Shown here: piece by piece, positions 48,369 through 57,667 of the stretch
Layout of the letters: every line of letters starts with the position of its first letter
Position numbering within the stretch: position 1 is the first letter of the stretch
Source: Cudoniella acicularis
Lineage: Eukaryota; Ascomycota; Leotiomycetes; Helotiales; Helotiaceae
Direction: 5' to 3'
Assembly: GCA_013054445.1 (NCBI GenBank)
Contig: JAAMPI010000035.1
Location: 24,514-88,513 of the forward strand
DNA: 64,000 nucleotides
Made by a program: the position numbers and the translations under genes
The notes under the pieces: model-generated
What the model was told of the DNA's origin: nothing
What the model saw: the letters and a program-made list of their open reading frames with translations, nothing else
Databases searched by the model: none

Positions 48369-49451
48369 CTAATCCTTCTGTGTCCAGCTCTTCAACCCCT
48401 TCTCAAGACTTGAGACAAGACTCTTACTAACAGCCATTTCCGAGAAGCTGACTCTATTAGTCCACCAGTGAAGCCAAGCTTCCACCCTTGCGCCTTCATT
48501 TGGATCCAGAAGTCCAATACTCACGTCGATCAGGTCGGGTCGTTCTTCGCAATGCCAAAATACTGTAGCACCGCAAACTCCGCAAAACTCTCTCTCAACC
48601 CCGGCTGAGCTTTCGTAGTTCTTTAGTGTTCCCATGTTGAAATCTAGCGGAGAGCCATCCTCCTGAAAGATGTTGCATTTGGGAACAAACGCCCAAGGCT
48701 GAATCTCGAATCCTGAAGCCTGACGACAAGATGTGCATGTGCATAATCCAGCAAGATACTTCGTGTTATTACTGCAAAGCCACCATGTCTTATTTTCTGG
48801 GTTTGCAGATGATCCGCTATGGTAGGGCACCATCAAGTCCGGAAATGGAGAGCGCAGCGCTTTTGAAGCCTCATCTGGTCGAGTGATGTAGAACTTGACT
48901 CCTCCACAGGCGCATTGCGCTTTCAAAGTTGACTGGTCTTCGAGATTTGTCGATGGCTTTGGCAAAGTTTCAAAGGTCCCTTCAGGAACAAGCTCTCCAC
49001 CGCGGTCCGGCAACATCCAACGCTTCAGAGCTTTCGTACTTCCATCTTGGTCAACAATCTCTTTGAGCCAGACAGAAACACCGCCATCCAACGTATCCTC
49101 AACCCATTTACACCCCGTCCATTCTATGATGCCTTCAGTTCGGTCCCATATGCCGGTCGCAAGATGCCAGCTATCGTTTGATAGTCGAGTGACAAAGACG
49201 TGGCATCCGCATGTGGAGCAGAAATATCGATCGGCTATGTCTGAGGAGCTGTATTTGGTCAGGTTGTACTTTGAAAGGTCTAGATGAGCTGAGTCTATAG
49301 TGATGTATGAAATGCCGCATCCTCCGGAAATCCTTCGACATTTCGTGCACAGGCAGAGCGCCCTGACGCGTGGAAGGGAGCTAGTTGGAAGGTCAGTGTC
49401 GAAGGCGAATGAGCGGCAGGCACAAGTTGCGGTGATGTTGATTGACTCCAT
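48369..49451 (-). CDS. Tandem CENP-V/GFA-domain protein
   Basis: Single exon of 360 residues from the ATG at 49451; an upstream ATG at 49523 would add 24 unconserved residues. Two glutathione-dependent-formaldehyde-activating (GFA/CENP-V) domains follow each other. The first (about 5-125) has zinc ligands CACRSFAF, CLCTKCRR and YFCSTCGCHVF; the second (about 180-330) has CACGGVKF, CTCTSCRQASG and EFCGVCGATVFW. Fungi have many such proteins, often as enzymes of secondary or thiol metabolism; the exact reaction is unknown. It is convergent with the FucP-type transporter, 189 bp apart. Confidence 0.88.
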   Translation of the reverse strand: MESINITATCACRSFAFDTDLPTSSLPRVRALCLCTKCRRISGGCGISYITIDSAHLDLSKYNLTKYSSSDIADRYFCSTCGCHVFVTRLSNDSWHLATGIWDRTEGIIEWTGCKWVEDTLDGGVSVWLKEIVDQDGSTKALKRWMLPDRGGELVPEGTFETLPKPSTNLEDQSTLKAQCACGGVKFYITRPDEASKALRSPFPDLMVPYHSGSSANPENKTWWLCSNNTKYLAGLCTCTSCRQASGFEIQPWAFVPKCNIFQEDGSPLDFNMGTLKNYESSAGVEREFCGVCGATVFWHCEERPDLIDVSIGLLDPNEGARVEAWLHWWTNRVSFSEMAVSKSLVSSLEKGLKSWTQKD

Positions 49452-50698
49452 GTTGGATAATGTTATCGTGGCTTTCCAAAGAGAATTGCTTAGGGAATTA
49501 GGACCATTGGTACCCGTACCCATACCTACCTAGGCACCAAGTACCGGTACTTAACCTTGACGCACCCTTCTCCAGCGCGTGTCTGAGGGGCTAGGGAGAG
49601 GCCCCTCAAACCCCTCTTTTCCCTCACTGTCCGGGGTCGCATGCGATTGTATTTAGCCATGTTGCGCGCTGCTCGCTGCCTGTCGTGTGCTGTATGCTAT
49701 GTGCCGTGTTCCATTGAAGATGGTGCATGGCGGTGGAATTTCTGCGCGTTTTATCAACAAACTTCGACAATAAATACTTCTGGTGCTCCTAGCAGCTTCA
49801 CCCCTGGGCAGCTGGAACCTTACCGCTTAAAGATCACGTTGAAATCTAAGCGAGCGCCCTTCAATCAGCTGATTATTACTTTCGAATTTTCCAAGGTTTC
49901 TTTTCATCTTCGCAAGAAAAAAAACCCCTTCTTGAATCAACACGGACGCCGTTTCTTCTCCACCTCCTTGCTCGATACTCCCCTGTCTAGAATTCTATTC
50001 TTTCAGCTGTCCTGGTCACCGATGCAACGGATTCGAGGTTAAAACCACCGATATCGCGAGGGCCAATACCCCTATCGTCAACACTACCTCGGGACTTTCA
50101 AGATCCTCCCAAAAAGCTGATACCAGGTACTTCTTCTTGCAAGGAAGAGAAGCGTCATTAAATCTTGGCAATTCAATCATCATGTGCCTGACGCACGGTG
50201 ATGATTGGGAGCATTGGCATGCTGCAAAGTGCTGGCCAAAGAGTTATGAAGGTCTCATGAGCGAGTCGCAGAAGCCCATAAGAAGCAAAGCCATTGCGCA
50301 CAATTGGCTAACTTAAAATCAGCCTCATGCCGAGTCGTCCGTTGTGCCGTCAGAGGCGACTTTGAGGCACAATCATAGGTTCCCTACCGTCAAAATTGAT
50401 GCATTCCTTATTGTTCCGAACAGCGAGATATCCCCGTTGATGCCAAGATAACAAAATACCATCTGTGAATGGTCAGTGCCATTTTTCAGTGGATTTCTGA
50501 TTCCTGTTTATTGATAGATCTGGGGCTTTTGATATGCTCATGTGAAATATCTGAACAAGGGTTCGGAAGATGTGCCGGCCGTCCATATATATTCGAAGAA
50601 CCCGTTCATTTCACCTGCTTTGTGTCACCCTCAAATTCTCACTTCTTCAACTTGTGAATTATTAATAACCCTGTTCTTCTATTTTGAAATTCTTTTCC
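49452..50698. other. Divergent promoter region
   Basis: About 1.25 kb between the CENP-V gene and the MFS transporter. Short frames only; no conserved coding signal. Confidence 0.4.
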
Positions 50699-52557
50699 AT
50701 GGATACCGCTCAGGAGGCCAACAACGTGCCGCAGGATGCTGAGGCACCGTCACCACCTCGACAATATGCCTCTATCGCGAGAAACCCAACAGCCTCTGAG
50801 ACTGTGACACGCACTCACACGAATGGCTCTCGTATAAGTCGAACACATACCAATGGATCAAAAATCCACCGGACCAGCACCCATCTCTCGCACAAGGAGA
50901 CTCGAGATCCGAATTTAGATATCAATCTTCCGTATCGAACCTTCACTGACAATGCCAATCTCGACGAGTATACAGTTGAGAAACCCGCCGGAGAGATAAA
51001 AGGTGGATTAAAACCAGATGGACAGCACCACTGGAAAATTGTCACATTTCTTCCGAACGATCCTGAAAATCCGAAAAATTGGTCCAAGGCGTACAAATGG
51101 TATTGCACAATGGTGGTGGCAATTACTTGCTTTGTGGTTGCGTTTTGTTCATCTGTTATCACGGCGGATATAATTGGTGTGGAGAAAGAATTCAATCGAT
51201 CAGAGGAGGTGGCACTTGTTAGCATTTCGATATTCGTTGTAGGATTTGGGCTGGGTATGTTGGCCATATGCATACAGCTGGAAAAAGAACTAACGAATTA
51301 CAGGCCCTATGGTTTTCGCGCCCCTCTCTGAGGTTCTAGGCCGACGGATCATTTACGCAACAACACTTCTTGTGGCCGTTATATTCATCATTCCTTGCGC
51401 ACTGGCACCTAATATTCAAACACTCCTCGTCTGCCGTGCCATCGATGGCATAGCGTTCTCTGCACCGATGACTCTTGTAGGTGGCACTCTCGCCGACCTC
51501 TGGAAGACAGAAGAAAGAGGTGTAGCAATGGCTGCATTTTCTGCTGCGCCATTTATAGGTCCGGCGATTGGACCCTTGATTGGTGGATTCCTCTCTGATG
51601 CGGCTGGCTGGAGATGGCTGTATTGGATTCAACTTATTTTTGCTGGTGTTGTCTATGTCTTGATCACGTTCACCGTTCCGGAGACATATGCGCCCACGAT
51701 TCTTGCTAAACGTGCCAAGAAGCTTCGTGCTTCAACTGGCGAGAGCGACCACGTCACAGAACAAGACCTGGATATGCGACCTTTCGGCGAACGTCTTGCC
51801 ATATTCCTTGTTCGACCATTCCAACTGCTCTTTGGCGAGCTTATCGTCTTTCTTGTTTCGGTATACATGTCAGTGCTTTATGGCCTGCTGTACATGTTTT
51901 TCGTCGCCTACCCTATTATTTACCAACAAGGAAAGGGATACACGGCCGGTATCACGGGGTTGATGTTCATTCCAATTGCAATCGGGGTTGTTTGCTCCGC
52001 GCTTTGCGCGCCTCTCGTCAACAAGCATTACCTCAAACTTTGCAAGCAATATAACGGCTCTCCACCAGCCGAAGTGCGCCTCATTCCCATGATGGTATCA
52101 TGCTGGTTCATCCCAATCGGACTTTTTATATTCGCATGGTCATCATATCCCCACCTGTCTTGGGCCGGCCCAGCGATAGGCGGCTTTCCTGTTGGATTTG
52201 GCTTCATTTTTTTTGTACAATTCTGCCAACAATTACCTTGTCGACTCATACCAGCATCAAGCTGCCTCAGCGCTCGCCGCAAAAACATTTCTCAGGAGTT
52301 TCTGGGGTGCTGCCGTTGTCTTATTTACAGGGCAAATGTATGCACGACTGGGGTATCAGTGGGCCAGCAGTCTTCTTGCGTTCATCAGCCTGGGTTGTTG
52401 CGGAATTCCATATGTATTTTATTTCTATGGTGCGGCAATTCGGAAACGATCTAAGTTTGCATACTCTGGAGATGACGAGGAGACTCTTGACACCAGCGAT
52501 GAAAGGGCAAGCAGCGGCGAATTGCAGAGGGCGATGAGCTATGTCAGCAACCCCTAA
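50699..52557 (+). CDS. MFS transporter (DHA1, drug/polyamine type) with homopolymer frameshift
   Basis: A twelve-helix proton antiporter of the type used for polyamines and drugs. Exons 50699-51254 and 51304-52557. Marks: [14 protein letters not shown] before TM1, the motif-A loop [25 protein letters not shown], the motif-C-like [14 protein letters not shown] and [16 protein letters not shown]. Exon lengths sum to 1810 nt, one too many. In the run of eight T at 52207-52214 the frame shifts: before it reads PVGFGFIFF, after it the conserved [12 protein letters not shown] is one base out. With seven T the protein would be 602 residues; as written it stops early. A 40-nt intron starting right after the T run would restore the frame but delete the conserved segment, so I do not favour it. 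Either a sequence error or a fresh mutation. Confidence 0.85.
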
Positions 52558-52859
52558 GTAGCACTCGAAAATCGAGCTCCTGTGAGGCTCTTCAAACACC
52601 ACCATATTCCTGAATGATACGACAAAGCAAACTTGGACAGCGTTCTCGTCATTCCTCAGTGACAAACACTCATCGCATGTTGGCCATACGTCGTCCTTCA
52701 ACATGTCGAGGTTCGAATCCTTATTGATTTGAGAAACATCGTGGAAGGAAGCATTTCCTCCGTGGAAATTGCTTCACATGGAAGACGTGGAAATATTGTT
52801 TATAATAGCTTATAATACGGGCTCTTATAATCTACGGAACCGGGCCTTACTCCCTAACA
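52558..52859. other. Boundary of the decayed block
   Basis: About 300 bp of 3' UTR and spacer. Composition changes sharply near 52800: the sequence becomes rich in TA and CTA/TAG with few CA or TG dinucleotides, marking the left edge of the RIP-like block. Confidence 0.5.
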
Positions 52860-55680
52860 TCTTCTCTAACTCGGTATAGATGTCTACTCCTCGCAATCGC
52901 TTCTACCGGGCCAACTACGCGTCCTATATCTCTTCCTCGTATACCTGCCGCTTCCTCTTAGCTCTCCTACTTATCCTAACACCCTAGTATACTAACGGAA
53001 ACCCTAAAAAACAATACTATACGTGGCTGACTCGTCGGAACTTCTTACGACGGCTAATAATAGAATTGTTACCTTCTATTAACTCCCGGGCGTAAATTAT
53101 ACCTATAATATAGGTCCCGTAACCGGCTTATAAATCCTACGGATCGTCCCTATCGGCGTTATCCTCGTCCTAACCCTCACTCTCCTCTAACTTGCTCTTC
53201 TCTTCCTTAAATCGGTCTTCTCGACAATACCGCCAGGATATAGCAATAGTAATCTGTCGATATCTACTAATGTTTAACCTATCTATACCTATCTATCTAA
53301 CGGCGGCTTCTCTTAAAATCTTCCGGGCTCGTTCGGACGTCTATATACGTGCCTGACGCTAGGATACTAACCTCGTCTAGTACCTACTCTTATTCTTACC
53401 TTATACTTCTAGCTCTCTTCGCCTCTCTTCTAAAACATCATCCCTCTCTACGGGCGTAGGCTACTTCCGCTTCGGTCCCGTCTACTACCGATACTCCTTC
53501 TTCTGTCTATCTCCCTATAAAAACGGACTACTACTCGGCTTCCCCGTTATCTAGAACTATAGCTTCTCCTAAAACGGTAAAACTAACTATAAATAATATA
53601 CTAACAACTCTCCTACTTCCTTAGGTAAATATCGATAGATAATCTTGATGTTCCCGCTACTGCGATACCCCTTATGATACTAGGCCACGACCCCGACCAA
53701 CCCGTCCTCGATGAATATATTACGGACCCTACTATTCTCTATATTCTTCTACCGCAATCCCAAAATCTCGGGTGTACGACTGGGCTGTCCTGCGCACATA
53801 TAGATCAAAATTAACATTACCTCTAAAAATCGGACGATATGCCGTTCATATGCCTTTCCAGCTCCCTCCTTCAACTTCCCGTCGACGTCTAAAAACTGCT
53901 CCCGTAACGTCTGCTCTTGATATATCCGCTCAAACAACCACCACTCCTTGTGGACGGTGAATTTGTTCCGTTCGTCGTCTAAAAACGACTATCCTACCTT
54001 GGTTTCGGACGGCTGGTCTACCGTATTCTCCTAATCAATGGCGGGGACGGGTCTGGCTTCGTCACTGCCCTCTAACTTACCTCCGACCATTATCAACTCT
54101 CCAAACAACTCATCACGGGCCTCCCCGATTAATCCATGTACCATGCTCCGCAACTGGGACATCTGGACTCGCGTGCCGGGATATAACACCTCTTCCCGGA
54201 TCTACTGGATCTTCCCGGCGGCGGGCGTGGTATATCGGATCTTAAATCCGTACGAACGGGTCTGATAAATCCACTACATCGGCGTGGGATCACAACCACC
54301 GTGGGCCATGGTCATAAACTGGCCGACGAACTGCTTGACCAACCCGTAATAACTGGTGGCCATCGTCCCGGCTTCCTTCTCGGTCAACCTATTGCTCTAG
54401 TATTCCTAGATCTGCTCCTGACGCTGCTCGTATGCCTCTTGGACGACTATCAACCGGGCTAACTTGATCACGGCCGAATATTTCATAGTAAAATCCTCGG
54501 TATCGTACTATCCCTTCTCGCCTTTGATCATCAAAACGGCCAAACCACTGATAATGGCGCTCTTATACTCATTATCTTACAACGGGTGGTCTAATAACGT
54601 AATACAAAACCGTAATATCTCCCGCTGGATCTCCCGTATTCGTCGAACCTCTTCGTCGGATATTCCGTCCTTGAACCCCTTATCTTCTTCTTCTTCTCTG
54701 TCCTCTTCTCTGTCCTCCTCGACACTACCATCATCTCCAAGTCCCTCGTCTTCTGGATCTTCCTCCGCACTGTCCTGCTCCTCTTTCCACTGCTGAAATC
54801 CATCGATTCGGTCCCGTACTACTTGTATGGCCGTCTGCTGTTCTTCGGTTAACACGTATAGCGGTCGTTCATCGATATTGACCTCTTCGGCACAGAATAC
54901 AAACAACAACAACTGCTTCCACACCTCTATATACCGCTCGATTATCGTGATGTCTATCCAACTATCAAACGGCATGTTCGTCTCCTTCTCAACCTCCTTC
55001 TTATTGGCTTCAAACAACGCTTACAACCCCACAACATCACGAACGGCATGATACTGGGCGTCCTGGATCAACCACTCGAATACTGTGTCCAAAATGGCCA
55101 AACCGGGCTCCTTTTCGGGATTCACGGGGGCCACAAACGTCCGAACCTGCTTTCGATCGACGCTGGCCAAATGGCCCACGCATCCGACTCGCCGTAACCA
55201 CGGGTTGGGCTCCTTGGCTTCGTCCGTCTCCTTGATCTGCCGCTACTCTTCTTCCTCGGCCTTGGCAAACGCCCGCTCGATCTCCTTCTTGGCCGCTTCA
55301 CACTGGCTCTTCCGGGACGTAATTCGGGGGGTGGGTGATGGTCCGGTTAGGATGGGTTGAACTTCGAAATACCGTGACTTGGCTCGTTTCTTGAAAAAAC
55401 GCTGGCAATAGATACCGGTCTGCTACGGCACCTTCTTAGCGGGTCCTGGGTTTTGCTTACGGGGCCGGCCTCCTTTCTCGTCGCTCTTCCATTGATGCTC
55501 CTCCCAACTATGCTCGCGTATCCCTCGCTCGGTCCGGCATACGTATGGGCACTGCTCGCCATCGACCTCTTTCGTACACCGTAAACCGTCGGTCTCGGGC
55601 GGTCCTAATGCTATAATAGGCTTGGATATGGGTGGCGGGAACGGGAACTTATATTGCTTTAATACCTCTAGATTAGGAAT
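52860..55680 (-). pseudogene. Relic A: OrsD-type zinc finger / recombinase-like protein, RIP-decayed
   Basis: Read on the minus strand, one frame runs from about 55680 to about 53600 with stops that are mostly TAG and no frameshift. Visible parts: an OrsD-type finger (RCTKEVDGEQCPYVCRT, then GIREHSWEEHQW and GGRPRKQNP), long helical segments (TFVAPVNPEK, ILRFCITLLDHPL) and a C-terminal block with MCAGQPSRTPEILGLR, RNIFIEDGLVG, YHKGY and IIYRYLPKEVGELLVYYL. At 53587-53589 it has TAG where relic B has a Trp codon in the same YYLWLVLPF motif. Below 53600 the sequence degrades to frequent stops. It is the same family as relic B at low identity. Similar blocks occur, from memory, in the middle of large fungal subtelomeric RecQ-helicase-type proteins. 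Confidence 0.65.
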
Positions 55681-55794
55681 TTCCCTTCTATCCTAGTCAC
55701 TTCTCTTTTAATTTAAAATAGCTTAACCCTTCTCTTAAAAACAGCTTACCCTTTATATAATCTGATTTTCTTCTCTTCTATATAATCCTATACT

Positions 55795-56514
55795 CTAATT
55801 ATTCCTTCTCCACTCCTCTAACCCGACCGCCAACCAATAAAACACTTGTAATAATACACTAGCCTCTATAAACCCGCAATTAGCCTTCTGTCTAAACCAC
55901 CATAACATCTCTTGCTTTACTTGCTTTATCTCTTCTGCATCTAACTTCTCCTCTTCCCCCCAAATGCACTTGGCCTTCATCCTTGCATATACCCTCCTCT
56001 CTACTACCTCCAGCGGCCCTACAACTATGATAGCCGCGATTACCGGTCGTACGATCCCTGGATACTGGCATTCACCACCTACCTCCTGAAAACGTCGACT
56101 TCCCTCTATACCCTTTTCCCACCGCATACAGATCTCTTGTGCTACCCCGCACGTACAACAGCTCGCAGATTGGTCAAAATGGATACCCTCTAGTGCTCCT
56201 ACCTCCTCTATAACCAAATCCTTCAACTCGTCTGGGCATTCCTTTAATAGATGCTATATATCTACCTCCCAGTCCTGACACTGCCGGACGTAACACAACG
56301 GACACTGCCCAGTCCATATCTGTAATTGTTTCTCTACGACGTCACGGCCTTCCCGCTGGTTCTGCTCAAGACGACGCTACTGCCTCTCCTGCTCCTGTTT
56401 CATACGCCTGGCCATCCTCTCCTTCTCTAACCTCAGCTACGCCTCGTTCCCCTGATAATCCAACAACCGCCCTCGAATCGCATCAGCCATTGCCAATCTC
56501 TCCCTAAAGTTCAT
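55795..56514 (-). pseudogene. Relic C: Cys-rich C-terminal end of a subtelomeric helicase-type protein
   Basis: One frame from MNFRERLAMADAIRGRLLDY (ATG 56514) to the stop at 55795 is broken only by TAG codons. It has paired cysteines (GQCPLCYVRQC, later ASCCTCGVAQEICMRW and GGECQYPG) and a basic coiled start (RLEKERMARRMKQEQERQ). This C..C..H..C / C..CG..QEIC.RW pattern is what I remember from the tail of fungal telomere-linked RecQ-type helicases, but no helicase motor is left in the window. It sits directly upstream of relic A on the same strand, consistent with tail-to-head copies. Confidence 0.5.
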
Positions 56515-56589
56515 TCGGGAGTGCTCTGGCCAGTGGTCACACTTCGATGTTTCCATGCAGGTGACTGTCACGTCCCGGAGCGGCAAGAA

Positions 56590-57385
56590 CTAAAGCTCTA
56601 CCAGCTCATCCATTACCACATTTGGCCACCAGTAATGCACTGGCTGACCGATAATATCAGCGTGACGTGGCCCGTACTGGTTATCCCTGATATCGAGATA
56701 CAAGACTTGAAGCGACGTGAATTTACTCAAAACTCTCTTATGAAGCGCGGCATACCATCCGTCTGCCCAATTCTTCATCACCCAGCAGTACCGAGGGTCG
56801 AGATCCAAGTGCAGTTTCCGCATTATCCGTCGCTGAAGGGCATTTCGGCGATCCATAAACTGCGAGAACGCGAGGGCGTGTGTGAATGACCATGTTGTCG
56901 TACGCCAGAGCACCTGGTTTGCTTCGACATAGAGCTGGCGACAGACTCGTAAGACGCCGATATCAAGTCGCTTCCTTGCGAGCTTGTGGGGATCCCTTGG
57001 CCCACCGACATGCCGGTCCGCGAAGCGGTATGGCGGTGCGTCAAGACAGTCATCGTAGCAGCTGTAGCATATTTCATGTCTCTTAGACGACAGCCGCATA
57101 TCGGTACAGCCCACTCGTCGTGCCGAGAGGTCGTACTGCTCGCTCCTTGACAGATTATACCCATCCTGCTCAGACACTTCTGCCTCACAGAGGATATAAA
57201 AGAATCGTCCTGAAAAGCCATAGCAAGCCTGTCCTCGGCCTCTAGATCGCCAATTGGGTTCCCAACGATGGGACGCGGCAAACTTGATATGGATCGTACG
57301 GCTGCCTAGGATGTATCCCTATATTCTCTGTCGTACCTCTAGAGGTAGCTTCCCTAGCAGCGGCGACACGGCATTCTTCTTGACA
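56590..57385 (-). pseudogene. DUF7730-like fungal protein, one Trp-to-TAG lesion
   Basis: One frame reads LGKLPLEVRQRI, then TAG (57319-57321), then GYILGSRTIHIKF, CYGFSGRFFYILCEAE and later LRVCRQLYVEANQVLWRTTT to the stop at 56590. The order of a leucine-rich start, an I-W-G/x-Y helix and LRVCRQ..EA..VLW is typical of the fungal DUF7730/F-box-like families, and a Trp is expected exactly at the TAG. An upstream exon seems to end at a GTAAAT donor near 57432 with a TTTAACAG acceptor at 57386-57393; no start ATG could be found in it. Function unknown. The 201 residues downstream of the stop remain open. Confidence 0.55.
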
Positions 57386-57667
57386 CTGTTAAAGTTAGGA
57401 TGAGTTATTAGGAAGTAAGATATATAATTTACATTGCTCTGATTGTCTTATCTTTTAGAGCAGTAAATGCCTGAGTCTTCTTCCTCCTATATATAGCGAA
57501 TCGTTAGAGTAAGGACGAATCTGAAGGGACAAACGCGCTAAAGTCGCGAAGCAGGGGACGCGTCGAATCACGTGACAACCGGCAGCTATTTGCTCTCTAA
57601 AACTTATATTTATTCCAAATACGTCCGGCTTTTTATATTAAGTAAACTAATAATACAAATCTAATCC
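57386..57667. other. Spacer in the decayed block
   Basis: About 280 bp, AT-rich, including the probable broken first exon of the DUF7730-like relic. No other feature. Confidence 0.35.

Noticed and set aside
52215..52254. A 40-nt intron in the DHA1 transporter
   Set aside because: It has GT..AG ends and restores the frame, but it would remove the conserved [12 protein letters not shown] helix and is very short; a one-base indel in the T8 run explains the data better.
52690..52735. GGTTCGAATCC motif suggesting a tRNA on the plus strand
   Set aside because: The T-stem pairs poorly and no acceptor or anticodon stem can be formed in the 60 bases upstream.
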